A stretch of 64,000 nt of DNA from Sphingobacterium multivorum (GCF_900457465.1 NZ_UAUU01000011.1:124001-188000); one strand, 5' to 3'; shown: positions 1-8,894, counted from the first letter of the stretch. Notes: a model not told the origin generated them from the letters alone. Made by a program: numbers and translations.

Positions 1-58
1 CCAAAATACTAATAATCAGTAAATTATAGGTGGTTTAAGGAGAGACAAAATAGACTTT

Positions 59-391
59 TTGCGCTGTCCTATTCCAGAAGCCGATATAGCAACTTGGAAG
101 CCGAAGAGCTTAAGCAAGAAAGGAAAAAGAAACATTCCAAAGACTTTGTCGAAATTATTTTATGGCGTTGATGTACGTGACGAAATATACAGGGTTGAAT
201 GTAGGATGATGACTTATCTAGAGGATAAATATTCCGAAAAATATACAGATTTGAACAAAGAGCAAATTATCACAAGAGAACGGCTACTGAAAGTTTTGGA
301 TGTGCTAACCCTCATCGTTTTGGATCTGCGAAAACGTAGAACCAAGAAGGAAGGTATATGCAATCCGCCAATATTCGATCATGACAAGTAG
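59..391 (+). CDS. small protein of unknown function
   Basis: The frame encodes about 110 residues from a TTG start, rich in Lys, Arg and Glu, with predicted helices and no signal peptide or membrane segment. I do not recognise the family. An AAGGAG sequence at 37-42 lies 16 bases upstream of the TTG, which is rather far, and the frame stays open back to a stop at 20-22, so the start is uncertain. It lies 45 bases upstream of the NTase/HEPN protein in the same direction and may be co-transcribed with it, possibly as a partner. That link is only inferred from position. Confidence 0.45.
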   Translation: MRCPIPEADIATWKPKSLSKKGKRNIPKTLSKLFYGVDVRDEIYRVECRMMTYLEDKYSEKYTDLNKEQIITRERLLKVLDVLTLIVLDLRKRRTKKEGICNPPIFDHDK

Positions 392-436
392 ACAGAATTA
401 CTAAAAGTTGAAAATGAAACCGAACCTTTATAAGTT

Positions 437-2206
437 ATGGGAATTACAAATAAAAATGATCAGACTGATTTAAATAGCATCATTCTGATTCTAGCGAGCA
501 AATACAATATCGATCGGATATTCCTGAACACTTACTATGCGGTTGATGTTCCTTTCTACGAGTTGGTTATTCTATTATCTAACAAGGAGCATAAATCTGT
601 CGGCGAACTAGATCCACAGATTAGAATGTCCTTAAAGGATTTCCCGAAGTTTCATCATGTCACTTTGATAGCGTTTCAGGTAAAAAGTAAGCTTATTGAT
701 GGGAACTTATATTTACATATGACCTGTCACCCAGACAAACTTATTTATCAAAATCCATCGTCAAGATTCGAGCTATACCCTGAAGGGCATTCCATCGAAA
801 ATACTCTGGAGTCGGTAAACGAATTATTTGCGCGTGAAAATCATAAAATTAATGAGTTTAAAGAAGGATACTATTATTTCAAGGAACGAGATTCGCTGTC
901 GCATGCAGGATTTATGCTGCATCAGGTATTTGAGTTGCGGTATAGATGCATGGAGATTATGGTCATGGGAAAGGAGCGCGCAACGCACTCCATCAGGTCT
1001 CACCATCGTTATCTTGTTAGAATAGCACCGTCACTAGCCACTATATTTAAAGAAGGCAAGCCAGAAGATGAAATTATGCTTCAATTTTTAGAGGGGGTAT
1101 ATCGGGCGGCACGCTATGAAGATGATTTTGACGTGGATCTTGATATTCTACTGAAGCTGGAAGAACGGATGGAAAACTTCATGCAGATCACAGACACGAT
1201 GTTTGAGGATTCCGTGACGAATTTTAAAAACTACTCTTTTGAGGTCGATAATCCGAAAGAGAAATTAGAAGATCGTGTTGAAAGTCAAGAAAAGTCGCTA
1301 CGAAGCATTTCTAATAACGATACTATGATGCCAGAATATGATGTCTACAAAAGCGCTGCTGATAAGAAGTTGGAATTGATTATTACTTGTTTGAAGAATA
1401 CAATTGACATACAAGGCATTTATCTAGTTGGTCAGCGAACTAGATCATTTGTCATCAATGGCATTAATAAACCTTCAAATACTGACATTTATGATTACTA
1501 CTTCGATTTGTTAATTGTTAGCGAAAACGATATTCGTGAAACAATAGGTAATATTCAAGCATCGATAAATAAAGAATTGGAAGTTTCCGTTTTATTCCTT
1601 TCTTTCACTCGAGATCAAATACAGAAACAGTTGGACAAAAATAGTCCATTCTTTCATCGGTCTTTGCAATATGTGGATCCGCTTTATGGTATGGAGATCA
1701 ATTTATTGAAGTGGGAATTTCATGAACACAATGGAAAGCGTACTCAAGACGAAATGAAAGAGGCGAAGACAAAATGGTACCAAAGAGAAAATAACGCAAG
1801 TGGTTTCTACAATGGAGGTAAAGCGATAGATCAATCCGAAGAGGTTGAAATTAAAGTGCTTCTTTATAATCAAGCTATTGAACAAGCATGTCTGGGGCTA
1901 CTAGAATATTTTTATGACTATACGCCATACCAATACAATCTAAAACATTTGTTCAGTTTGTGTGCTAGTTTATGGCAATTTCCAAACGATATCTTTCCTC
2001 GTAATACCGAAGAAGAAAAATCGCTATTCGATGAATTTGCGCAAACTGTAAAAGATACGCGATATCAGGGTTGGTCCATGGTCGGTAGGGATGAAGCTTA
2101 TCGTTACGACGAACGATGTGAGCGGTTTCTTAAAGAATGTATAAAGCTTGTTCGAAGTCTTTTGTTTCTCGCTTTCTTTCTGTTTTTTAACATTATATCC
2201 TTGTAA
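437..2206 (+). CDS. duplicated nucleotidyltransferase-like / HEPN domain protein
   Basis: This 589-residue protein appears to be built from two similar halves. Residues 10-110 and 305-395 look like degenerate nucleotidyltransferase (MNT-type) folds; the second has LVGQR followed by YYFDLLIV, resembling the G...DhDh pattern but with the second acidic residue lost, and in the first half the Gly and Asp are not recognisable. Residues 150-250 and 468-575 are all-helical HEPN-like regions, with the pattern HQVFELRYRC in one and NQAIEQACLGLLEYF in the other. HEPN proteins are commonly RNases or toxins, often paired with MNT antitoxins; here both folds would be in one chain. The canonical R-x4-6-H motif is not clear. 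The C-terminus ends in a hydrophobic tail (LFLAFFLFFNIISL) that may be natural or may follow a frameshift. Function is not assigned beyond fold level. Confidence 0.6.
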   Translation: MGITNKNDQTDLNSIILILASKYNIDRIFLNTYYAVDVPFYELVILLSNKEHKSVGELDPQIRMSLKDFPKFHHVTLIAFQVKSKLIDGNLYLHMTCHPDKLIYQNPSSRFELYPEGHSIENTLESVNELFARENHKINEFKEGYYYFKERDSLSHAGFMLHQVFELRYRCMEIMVMGKERATHSIRSHHRYLVRIAPSLATIFKEGKPEDEIMLQFLEGVYRAARYEDDFDVDLDILLKLEERMENFMQITDTMFEDSVTNFKNYSFEVDNPKEKLEDRVESQEKSLRSISNNDTMMPEYDVYKSAADKKLELIITCLKNTIDIQGIYLVGQRTRSFVINGINKPSNTDIYDYYFDLLIVSENDIRETIGNIQASINKELEVSVLFLSFTRDQIQKQLDKNSPFFHRSLQYVDPLYGMEINLLKWEFHEHNGKRTQDEMKEAKTKWYQRENNASGFYNGGKAIDQSEEVEIKVLLYNQAIEQACLGLLEYFYDYTPYQYNLKHLFSLCASLWQFPNDIFPRNTEEEKSLFDEFAQTVKDTRYQGWSMVGRDEAYRYDERCERFLKECIKLVRSLLFLAFFLFFNIISL

Positions 2207-2270
2207 ACCCGCTGTTAAACAGTTAAATTGCTTGAAATTTATTGTCAATTAGAATATAAACATAAATAAT

Positions 2271-3251
2271 ATGAACAGAAAAGCGGCATTTCTTTTAGGA
2301 ATTTTGGCCTCTTGTGCATTACCGCAAGTAACCTTTGCTAAACATTCAATCGGAGAATCCATCCATTATCAACAAGACGTAGAAGGCAAAGAGCTGATTG
2401 GTCGATGGGACATCGAAGTTGATATTAATGGTACCCCTGCACCATCTTGGTTGGAGGTAAAATTGTCGGGCTATAGAACTTTAGTCGGTCATTATGTGAG
2501 TACTTCCGGAAGTGCTCGGCCAGTTTCGCAGGTGTTTTATGAGAAAGGAAAGTTTAGATTTGCTATCCCACCTCAATGGGAAGGCGGAAAGATGAATCTA
2601 AGTGTTGAAGGCGAGGTTGTAAACGGTGTATTGCAAGGGACAATAACAGAGCCTGATGGGAAAACATATCGCTTTAAAGGTGTTCGTGCTCCGGAGCTGA
2701 AGCGAACAGCTGCAGTAAAATGGGGGAAGCCCAATCAGCTGTTCAACGGCAAGGATCTGTCAGGATGGAAAGCTACCGGTAAAACGAATCAGTGGGTGGT
2801 GAAAAACGGAATTTTGACTAGCCCGCAATCTGGTTCTAATTTGGTCTCTGAGCAAAAATTTGAAGATTTTAAATTACATGTTGAATTTAAAATTCCAGCA
2901 GGAAGTAATAGTGGTGTCTATTTAAGAGGCCGTTATGAGGTTCAGATAGAAGATAGTCCAAAAGACGCACATCCTAATGCCGTACTTTTTGCGGGCGTCT
3001 ATGGTTTCCTTGCAGCAAATGAGATGGTGAACAAAGGGGCCGGAGAATGGCAGACCTATGATATTACATTGGTAGGGCGTCTAGTGACGGTTGTGGCAAA
3101 CGGAAAGACTGTTATCAGTAACCAAGAAATCCCTGGTATAACGGGCGGTGCTTTGGATAGTAAAGAGGCAGAGCCGGGACCAATTTATTTCCAAGGGGAT
3201 CATGGTCCCGTGGAATTCCGAAAAGTGATTATTACTCCAGCTATTAAATAG
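2271..3251 (+). CDS. secreted DUF1080 (3-keto-disaccharide hydrolase-type) protein
   Basis: The 326-residue product begins with a signal peptide (hydrophobic run to about residue 23, ending TFA), so it is exported. Residues 45-140 form a beta-rich domain starting ELIGRWDIEVDING. Residues 150-326 are a DUF1080 domain with the hallmarks LFNGKDLSGWK, NSGVYLRGRYEVQI and GPIYFQGDHGPVEFR. DUF1080 proteins have a concanavalin-like jelly-roll fold, and some members hydrolyse 3-keto-disaccharides; the substrate here cannot be told. A second, shorter DUF1080 protein lies at 60685-61413. The gene is followed directly by a bidirectional hairpin terminator shared with the convergent Smr gene. Confidence 0.88.
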   Translation: MNRKAAFLLGILASCALPQVTFAKHSIGESIHYQQDVEGKELIGRWDIEVDINGTPAPSWLEVKLSGYRTLVGHYVSTSGSARPVSQVFYEKGKFRFAIPPQWEGGKMNLSVEGEVVNGVLQGTITEPDGKTYRFKGVRAPELKRTAAVKWGKPNQLFNGKDLSGWKATGKTNQWVVKNGILTSPQSGSNLVSEQKFEDFKLHVEFKIPAGSNSGVYLRGRYEVQIEDSPKDAHPNAVLFAGVYGFLAANEMVNKGAGEWQTYDITLVGRLVTVVANGKTVISNQEIPGITGGALDSKEAEPGPIYFQGDHGPVEFRKVIITPAIK

Positions 3252-3264
3252 CATAACATGATAC

Positions 3265-3292
3265 AAAGGCTATCTGAAAAGGTAGCCTTTTT
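3265..3292. terminator. bidirectional hairpin terminator
   Basis: The arms AAAGGCTATC (3265-3274) and GGTAGCCTTT (3281-3290) pair around TGAAAA and are followed by T residues on the plus strand and preceded by A residues. It sits between the convergent DUF1080 and Smr genes and can serve both. Confidence 0.75.
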
Positions 3293-3584
3293 AAATCCCT
3301 ATGACAACGACTACAATATCTTCATTCTGGTAGGAGGTGTAATAGCGCTCAATGGAGCCATGAGCCTTGTACTCTTGCAACTCTTCAAAAACCATTTTTT
3401 TTAACATTCCTTTTCCCTTGCCATGAATAAATTTTATTTCGTTCATTTCCCAATAAATAGCTGCGTCTAGATTAGATCGCATAAAATCCATGGATTCTTG
3501 TAAGAGCTCCTCTGGCGAATAATCTTCCCAATCTTCAAGGAAAGTATCGGTGTGTAAGTCTACGATAGCTGGTGGTTTGCGCAT
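3291..3584 (-). CDS. small Smr-domain protein
   Basis: The 97-residue product is essentially a lone Smr domain. It has the N-terminal DLH motif (VDLHTD, residues 8-13) and the glycine-rich HGKGKGML motif near residues 54-61, followed by the terminal beta-strand VVVVIGI. Smr domains, known from the MutS2 C-terminus and stand-alone proteins, are nucleic-acid binding and can nick DNA or cleave RNA. In Bacteroidota, Smr domains often follow a DUF2027 domain in a longer protein; here only the Smr part is present. A TAnnTTTG promoter element lies at 3607-3614, about 20 bases upstream of the start. Confidence 0.82.
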   Translation of the reverse strand: MRKPPAIVDLHTDTFLEDWEDYSPEELLQESMDFMRSNLDAAIYWEMNEIKFIHGKGKGMLKKMVFEELQEYKAHGSIERYYTSYQNEDIVVVVIGI

Positions 3585-3606
3585 TTCTCAATATTTTACA
3601 ATGCTG

Positions 3607-3614
3607 CAAAAGTA
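3607..3614 (-). promoter_or_regulatory. -7 element TACTTTTG of the Smr gene
   Basis: Read on the minus strand, this is an exact match to the Bacteroidota -7 consensus TAnnTTTG, placed 22 bases upstream of the Smr start codon. No clear -33 TTG is seen. Confidence 0.55.
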
Positions 3615-3629
3615 TAATAAAACGGCGAC

Positions 3630-4049
3630 TTAATAGGTTAAGTCACCAACAAAATCAATCGCTTGGGCAAATTTTTCATACCATTTTTTGATAATAGCTG
3701 CAATTTCATACTCTTCCTCATCGGCATGGTTGAGCATGAGTAACTCGATCGATTGGAGTAGCTGTTTGAGATCTAGAAAATAACCGTCGAAATCCCGGAA
3801 CGCAGACACAGTATCCCGAATTAGCAGCATGGAATCATGTCGAAGTGTAATCATATCATGACGTGAAGATATTCGGTCCAGCAACCATTCCTTTTGGAAA
3901 TTGGAGTCAATATGTCTGTTGCAAGCCTGATTAAAAAGCAATTCAAATTCAACAATTTGATGTTTCAGGTCATATATAGCTTTTTGGAGCTCTTCAAAAG
4001 TACTGATGATCTTTTCTTGGGTCTCCATGTTTTTTGATATAATTGCCAT
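3630..4049 (-). CDS. hypothetical helical protein
   Basis: The 139-residue product is predicted almost entirely alpha-helical, with acidic and leucine-rich stretches (for example residues 16-50 and 85-130) and no signal peptide or membrane segment. I do not recognise the family. It is transcribed in the same direction as the downstream Smr gene, but that gene has its own promoter-like element between them, so co-transcription is uncertain. Coding appearance is supported by its length and ordinary codon use; the start ATG at 4047-4049 is the first in the frame. Confidence 0.6.
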   Translation of the reverse strand: MAIISKNMETQEKIISTFEELQKAIYDLKHQIVEFELLFNQACNRHIDSNFQKEWLLDRISSRHDMITLRHDSMLLIRDTVSAFRDFDGYFLDLKQLLQSIELLMLNHADEEEYEIAAIIKKWYEKFAQAIDFVGDLTY

Positions 4050-4345
4050 GATATTTTACTTAAAAATGTATGCGCTTGGTTTTTAGTTATTTAAATAAAA
4101 GCATGTAAGGTATATACAAATAGTTCAGCCGAATGTTTTACATTTCTAAAATTCGGTTATGATTTTTGTATATAAAAGAAGAGACTGAGCTTAAAACGGA
4201 ACTGAGTTTTTTTGGTTTTTGGTCCCGTTTTCAAATCGTAGATTTTTTTTGAAACCTAATTTATTTAATACTATTTAATTTTAAGTATATTTAATATGCT
4301 GTATTGCAGCCAATGCAGTGTAAATGTATTAACTATGTTAGCATC

Positions 4346-4353
4346 TAGTTTTG
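4346..4353 (+). promoter_or_regulatory. -7 element TAGTTTTG upstream of the 4374 start
   Basis: This matches TAnnTTTG exactly and ends 20 bases upstream of the ATG at 4374. It lies inside the longer frame that begins at 4296, so if it is real the protein starts at 4374. Confidence 0.4.
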
Positions 4354-4373
4354 TTGATTTCTTTAAGAAGAGG

Positions 4374-5318
4374 ATGTCCTATGTCCTTTTTTTAGCATTG
4401 CTATTGGTATGCAGCTTGCCCATGTGTCATGGCCAATATAAGCTGAAAGATTCTACAAAATTTATAAACGATCAGTTGCCCAGGTATCTCGGAAGAATGG
4501 GGAAGATTAAGTCTATAAATTATCCCCTAGGTGGTCGTGAAGCAATCTTGCGAATATTACTGAAAGACTATTACGTGTATAGATTGGTGTCAGGAGAGGA
4601 TAGTATGGATAGGGAACGTTATCCTGCTTTATGGAATTCTCTTTCGATACAAACATTTAAAACGCTAAATACGCGTGATATGTTTAGTTACTGTATGCTT
4701 GCACCTGAGTTTGAGATGCAAAATTGTGGTTCCTTGGGGCGCTTGAAAGGTCAATACATATTTGGAGTCTATTATCGAGGGGACATACCGCTGGAATATT
4801 GGAGCAATAGACAGTTGGTTGCTTTGCATGGAAGTAGAGATTCTGTTGTACGATATATGGACCAGATGTGGCCTACACTCGATTTCATTGGTGAGAATAC
4901 CAAAGATTTAGCGGTTGAATTGATGATGTGGGAGTTGATACCAAAGGTGTTGGATAAGTTGGTTCTGGCGCCAACGGACAATGATCTGTATGCTCTATTG
5001 GTACAAATAATGATGCGTCTGAAATTCAAACCTTTTGAAGATTCTGCTATTTATGAGCAATTGTATGGTCCGACATCTTATATAGGAAGTCGAATTGAAA
5101 GCAATGCAGAAAATCGGAATGACATCATGAAACTCGCGCGGGAATGTTTTGAAACGCTAAATACATCGCCTGGCTTCCAATTGCCAACTTATATTAAACG
5201 GGAGCGTTTCTTAGACCCTCCTTCTTCAAGGGAGCTGTCAGGTGGCATGAGTACCTCAAAAGGACCAGATTGGAAGTGGAAAAAAGTAGAGTTACATCAT
5301 TATAAGCTAAAGTTGTAG
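4374..5318 (+). CDS. exported protein of unknown function
   Basis: From the ATG at 4374 the product has 314 residues and begins with a clear signal peptide (MSYVLFLALLLVCSLP, then CHG-Q). The frame is open 26 codons further up to an ATG at 4296, but those residues would put a non-signal extension in front of the signal peptide, and a promoter-like TAGTTTTG lies in between. The mature part is alpha/beta with many tyrosines and no motif that I recognise. It probably acts in the periplasm or at the surface. The C-terminus is basic (KWKKVELHHYKLKL). It stands alone, with cutC following 160 bases later. Confidence 0.65.
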   Translation: MSYVLFLALLLVCSLPMCHGQYKLKDSTKFINDQLPRYLGRMGKIKSINYPLGGREAILRILLKDYYVYRLVSGEDSMDRERYPALWNSLSIQTFKTLNTRDMFSYCMLAPEFEMQNCGSLGRLKGQYIFGVYYRGDIPLEYWSNRQLVALHGSRDSVVRYMDQMWPTLDFIGENTKDLAVELMMWELIPKVLDKLVLAPTDNDLYALLVQIMMRLKFKPFEDSAIYEQLYGPTSYIGSRIESNAENRNDIMKLARECFETLNTSPGFQLPTYIKRERFLDPPSSRELSGGMSTSKGPDWKWKKVELHHYKLKL

Positions 5319-5477
5319 ATCTTTGTCTAGAAGCAAAATTTACCATGAAGGTAAAGTATCTTTTTAACTGTAGTCTTTTCTAAAGCTTATACTAGTTTGA
5401 CCATAAGTAGGGGAGTAGGTTATTTCCTTTTTTTTTACGTTATTCGCGTAAACGAAAATAGCTTAAGATATAATATA

Positions 5478-6175
5478 ATGAAGGAAAAGGCAATTGGAAA
5501 TTACCAACTAGAAATCTGTTCAAATTCCGTAGCATCTGCAATTGAAGCCGAACAAGGAGGTGCGAGCAGGGTAGAGTTTTGTCAAAATTTGGAAAACGGA
5601 GGGACTACACCTTCGTTTGGTCAGTTGCAATTAGTGCGGAAACTGGTAAATATTGGTATTCATGTGCTTATCAGGCCACGTGGAGGTGATTTTCTTTATA
5701 CAGAGACCGAGATCTTAGAAATGATAGCAGATATTCAGTTGTGCAAGGAATTGGGGATAGATGGTGTTGTAATAGGTATGCTGAACGCAGATGGTACGGT
5801 GGATAAAGTGAATACTTTGCGATTGGTGGAAGCAGCGCGTCCGATGCATGTTACCTTTCATCGTGCTTTTGATCGCGTGGAAGATCCTTTTCAGGCATTG
5901 GAAGATGTCATTGAACTGGGGATAGATCGTATTTTGACATCTGGTCTGCAAAATTCTGCTTTAGCTGGAGCTCCATTACTCAAACAGTTGGTTCAACAAG
6001 CAATGGCCGTGTTGTAATTATGCCTGGTGCAGGTGTCGATGCAGCTAATATAGTTCATATTTTAGAGCAAACTGGTGCAGTTGCAATACATAGCTCAGCG
6101 AAAGAATTGCATGTGTCGAAGATGAGGTTTAACCAGAGTCAGGTCAATGGAATGGATGAGGCCACAGTGGATTAG
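5478..6175 (+). CDS. cutC: CutC family protein (frameshifted near 6000)
   Basis: The frame from the ATG at 5478 reads as CutC, a TIM-barrel protein named for copper homeostasis whose biochemical role is unsettled. The N-terminal part has LEICSNSVASAIEAEQGGASRVEFC, spread over the usual first strand and helix, then HVLIRPRGGDF and VTFHRAFD. The frame stops at 6017 after QQAMAVL. In the next frame from about 6003 the family sequence continues with NGRVVIMPGAGVDAANI and AIHSSAKELH to a stop at 6173-6175. One A missing in GCAATGG (expected GCAAATGG) accounts for the break. The start at 5478 is preferred over an upstream ATG at 5397 because the protein's conserved part begins there. Confidence 0.85.
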
Positions 6176-6188
6176 CTCAAAAGAAAAA

Positions 6189-6242
6189 GTCCACCAAATG
6201 GTGGACCTATTAAAAAGCCTTTAAAGTAGTACTTTAAAGGCT
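6189..6242 (-). terminator. double hairpin terminator
   Basis: Two adjacent hairpins face the minus strand. The first met by transcription has arms AGCCTTTAAAGT (6216-6227) and ACTTTAAAGGCT (6231-6242), followed by TTTTTA. The second has arms GTCCACC (6189-6195) and GGTGGAC (6200-6206), followed by TTTTTCTTTT. They end the tRNA-Cys and small-protein transcript and also separate it from convergent cutC. Confidence 0.8.
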
Positions 6243-6257
6243 ATTAAATTCTTCTTA

Positions 6258-6437
6258 CTACTTAGCTTCTGAAGCTAATTGATTTAAGATAGCATCGTTT
6301 TTAACGATTTGGTTGCTAGCTTTCATTTTTGATCTAGAACCTAACTCTACGTTAGTTCCTAATTTCAAAAACTGAACTTCAACACGTGAAACAGTTTTAT
6401 TTCTTCTATCTTTTCTTTTTAAACGTGTAACTCCCAT
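6258..6437 (-). CDS. small basic conserved protein
   Basis: The 59-residue product (MGVTRLKRKDRRNKTV...) is highly basic at its N-terminus and has no membrane segment. The frame extends upstream into the tRNA-Cys gene, but the ATG at 6435-6437 is the sensible start because it begins after the tRNA. Small basic proteins of this look occur in Sphingobacteriaceae and are annotated as hypothetical; a role with RNA or the ribosome is possible but is inference. It probably shares the promoter at 6568-6575 with the tRNA and ends at the double terminator. Confidence 0.7.
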   Translation of the reverse strand: MGVTRLKRKDRRNKTVSRVEVQFLKLGTNVELGSRSKMKASNQIVKNDAILNQLASEAK

Positions 6438-6470
6438 TTTGATAATATTTTTATTGTTTAAAATAAAACG

Positions 6471-6542
6471 AGGTCGGAAGCGGATTCGAACCGCTGTAGG
6501 AGGTTTTGCAGACCTCAGCCTAGCCACTCGGCCATCCGACCC
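6471..6542 (-). tRNA. tRNA-Cys (anticodon GCA)
   Basis: On the minus strand the sequence folds as a standard cloverleaf. The acceptor stem pairs GGTCGGA with TCCGACC, the anticodon loop reads CTGCAAA giving anticodon GCA, and the T arm contains GGTTCGAATCC. The discriminator base is T (U73), which is the identity base expected for tRNA-Cys. No CCA is encoded after it. A TAnnTTTG element lies about 25 bases upstream. Confidence 0.95.
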
Positions 6543-6567
6543 TATTTTTTTTCCTTTTGAAGGTCTG

Positions 6568-6575
6568 CAAAAATA
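6568..6575 (-). promoter_or_regulatory. -7 element TATTTTTG of tRNA-Cys
   Basis: Exact match to TAnnTTTG on the minus strand, 25 bases upstream of the tRNA 5' end, a spacing that fits a short leader. Confidence 0.55.
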
Positions 6576-6991
6576 AAACTTATAATTGGAATTAAAAAAT
6601 CTTTATGATAAAACTTTTATGTTTTTAAGCATTGGTCTGAAAACCAAGCTGGTATTTTGCTGTGTGATCCTTTGAGCGATAGTCAGCAGCAACATACCGG
6701 AGGGTTTTCAGCTTGGGATAACCAAGACGTTTTTGATAAAGCACTTTCCTCGGTAAAATCAAACACCGAATCCCTTGCAGCTCGCCATCAGATTGAAATA
6801 ATACGCCAATCACTGTATCTTTTAAAGGACAATGCTAAATCGTGAAAAGATACTTTTTTGTGATGTTTTACTTTGTAAATTAAAGGCTTATGGATTTTGG
6901 AATAGATATTGCAAATGGGAATGTAATAAATCTCATACAGGAAATTATGAGATTAAGTGATAAAAGAAGAAAGTAAATTAAATTAGGAAAC
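6576..6991. other. intergenic region without a convincing gene
   Basis: Weak open frames of about 62 codons occur on both strands (6625-6813 minus and 6657-6845 plus), overlapping each other. Neither shows a recognisable domain or a good start, so neither is called. A TACTTTG sequence near 6870, one base short of TAnnTTTG, could act for the downstream barrel gene. Confidence 0.5.
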
Positions 6992-7624
6992 ATGAAAAAA
7001 CTATTATTATCTGCAGCAATTTTATTTGGTTCATTAGGAGCCTTTGCACAAGGTGGATTGGGATATGGACTACGTGCGGGGGTAAATATTCCTAAATATT
7101 CATTTGAAAATGGAAGTTCTGAATCTAACACGGGTTTTTTTGTAACGGGTTATTTAGATGCACCTATTTCTCCAAACTTTTCCATCCAACCGGGGTTGTC
7201 TTTGCAAAATAAAGGTGGTAAATATACAGCAACTTCTGATAACGCTACAGGTGAGTTAAAACAAAGTATAATGTCTTTGGATATCCCTGTAAATGCGGTT
7301 GCTAAATTTCCTACGGGAGGATCTGGTAATTTCTTTATTGGAGCTGGCCCTTACGTGGGATTTGCACTTAGTGGTAAAAATAAATTTGAGGCAAGTTCAA
7401 ATAATGCTAGTGTAAAAAGAGAATGGGATGTAAAATTTGGTAGTGGAGATGGTGATGAATTAAAACGTACCGATTTCGGTATAAACTTCTTGGCAGGCTA
7501 TCAATTATCAAACGGTTTTCAGATTAATGCTGGTTACGGACTTGGTTTAACTAATTTATCTCCAGTATCTAACCTTTCAACGAAAAACCGTGTTTGGTCT
7601 GTGGGTATCGGTTTCGGACTATAA
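6992..7624 (+). CDS. PorT-like outer membrane beta-barrel protein
   Basis: The 210-residue product starts with a signal peptide (MKKLLLSAAILFGSLGAFAQ, cleavage after about residue 20). The rest alternates hydrophobic and polar residues as in an eight-stranded barrel and ends with the aromatic-rich pattern NAGYGLGL...WSVGIGFGL, fitting the outer-membrane beta-barrel family found in PorT-like Bacteroidota proteins (OMP_b-brl_2). The substrate or role is unknown. A clear paralogue lies at 8931-9556, sharing FLAGYQLSNGF / FLAGFKLTNGF and GYGLGL. The gene ends at its own terminator. Confidence 0.85.
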   Translation: MKKLLLSAAILFGSLGAFAQGGLGYGLRAGVNIPKYSFENGSSESNTGFFVTGYLDAPISPNFSIQPGLSLQNKGGKYTATSDNATGELKQSIMSLDIPVNAVAKFPTGGSGNFFIGAGPYVGFALSGKNKFEASSNNASVKREWDVKFGSGDGDELKRTDFGINFLAGYQLSNGFQINAGYGLGLTNLSPVSNLSTKNRVWSVGIGFGL

Positions 7625-7658
7625 GAAATATAAGTACTTAAACTTATTATGAGGAAAG

Positions 7659-7686
7659 AGTCCCTGCATTTGTGGGGACTTTTTTA
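7659..7686 (+). terminator. hairpin terminator
   Basis: AGTCCC (7659-7664) pairs with GGGGACT (7674-7680) and is followed by TTTTTA. It closes the barrel gene transcript. Confidence 0.75.
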
Positions 7687-7740
7687 TTGGATTAAACTTA
7701 AGTCAACCGAAATTGTTATTTTTATTCAAAAGATTGCTGC

Positions 7741-8877
7741 ATGAAAAGATTTCTTCCTTTACCCTTTTATGTTAAACTTGTCAGTGTATTGATCAGTATA
7801 CTTTTATTGGGATATTTGGCAAAGATCGGAGATACCATACTTATTCCCATGATTTTGGGCTTGTTGTTTTCGCTGCTGCTGATTCCGTTAAGTAATTTTT
7901 TGGAGCGAAAGCTGCGGTTCCCAAGGACATTGGCTGGCATATTGAGCGTTATTTTATTTTTCGGTGTGTTAGGTTACGGACTTTTTCTATTAGCTTCTCA
8001 GCTTACACTCCTTAAAGAAGATTTCCCGGCTTTTAAGCAACAGATTATGGATGGTGTGGGCAATTTACAGACTTGGGTGAGCCAGCAGTTTGGAATACAG
8101 CATAAAGATCAGATTGATTTTATTAATAAAACAGCATCAAAATCCGTTGATTCGGGAACTTTATTTTTAGGTACTGCATTGGTTTCCCTGTCGTCGATGT
8201 TTATTCTGTTTGTCTTTACCTTTCTTTACACATTCTTCTTACTGATATATAGGGGACATATTGTCAAGTTTCTTTTATTTGTCAACCGTATAGAGGACCG
8301 ACCTATTGTCCTGGACGTCGTTCAACAGGTTCAGTATGTCGTCAAAAAATATCTTATTGGCCTACTGATCCAAATGAGCTTGGTTTCCCTTTTGGTCTTT
8401 ATTGTCCTTTCTTTAATTGGGGTAAAATACAGTCTGCTTTTGGCATTGATTACTGGCGTATTCAATGTGTTGCCTTATGTTGGTATTTTCTCCTCAATGC
8501 TCATCATTGCCATTCTGACGTTTGCAACATCTTCTTTTACCCATGTCGTCCTGGTCATCATCGCCCTCATTATTATACATATGATCGACAGCAACTTTAT
8601 TGTCCCTAAGATTGTGGGTTCTAAGGTGAAAGTTAATTCGCTGTTTGCTATGCTCTCCATTATTATTGGCGAAATGGTATGGGGTATTTCCGGTATGTTT
8701 TTGGCGATTCCTATTTTGGCGATTGTCAAAATTATAATGGACCGCATTAAGGAGTTAAAACCTTGGGGATTTCTTTTAGGGGAAGAAGATAGTAAGGATG
8801 ACGTTTACAATGATATGTACGCGACCTTGCACCATGAACTTCCCCCTTCGACTGAAATTGATAAAGAAGCCGAATAG
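7741..8877 (+). CDS. AI-2E family transporter (permease)
   Basis: The 378-residue product is an integral inner-membrane protein with about eight hydrophobic segments in the arrangement of the AI-2E (PerM/YdiK/TqsA) family: two segments near residues 15-55, one near 65-87, then a soluble loop (95-140) rich in Gln and Phe, and further segments from 145 onward. Typical signatures are ITGVFNVLPYVGIF and FLAIPILAIVKIIMDRI. Some members export autoinducer-2, others act in ion or pH tolerance; the substrate here cannot be told. It stands between two paralogous barrel genes in the same direction, but has a terminator before it and a promoter element after it. Confidence 0.88.
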   Translation: MKRFLPLPFYVKLVSVLISILLLGYLAKIGDTILIPMILGLLFSLLLIPLSNFLERKLRFPRTLAGILSVILFFGVLGYGLFLLASQLTLLKEDFPAFKQQIMDGVGNLQTWVSQQFGIQHKDQIDFINKTASKSVDSGTLFLGTALVSLSSMFILFVFTFLYTFFLLIYRGHIVKFLLFVNRIEDRPIVLDVVQQVQYVVKKYLIGLLIQMSLVSLLVFIVLSLIGVKYSLLLALITGVFNVLPYVGIFSSMLIIAILTFATSSFTHVVLVIIALIIIHMIDSNFIVPKIVGSKVKVNSLFAMLSIIIGEMVWGISGMFLAIPILAIVKIIMDRIKELKPWGFLLGEEDSKDDVYNDMYATLHHELPPSTEIDKEAE

Positions 8878-8886
8878 TTTTTTTAT

Positions 8887-8894
8887 TACTTTTG
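8887..8894 (+). promoter_or_regulatory. -7 element TACTTTTG
   Basis: Exact TAnnTTTG match 36 bases upstream of the ATG at 8931. It supports a separate transcript for the second barrel gene. Confidence 0.55.

Noticed and set aside
6625..6845. Two overlapping frames of about 62 codons on opposite strands
   Set aside because: Neither has a recognisable domain; overlap on opposite strands and lack of start signals argue for chance.
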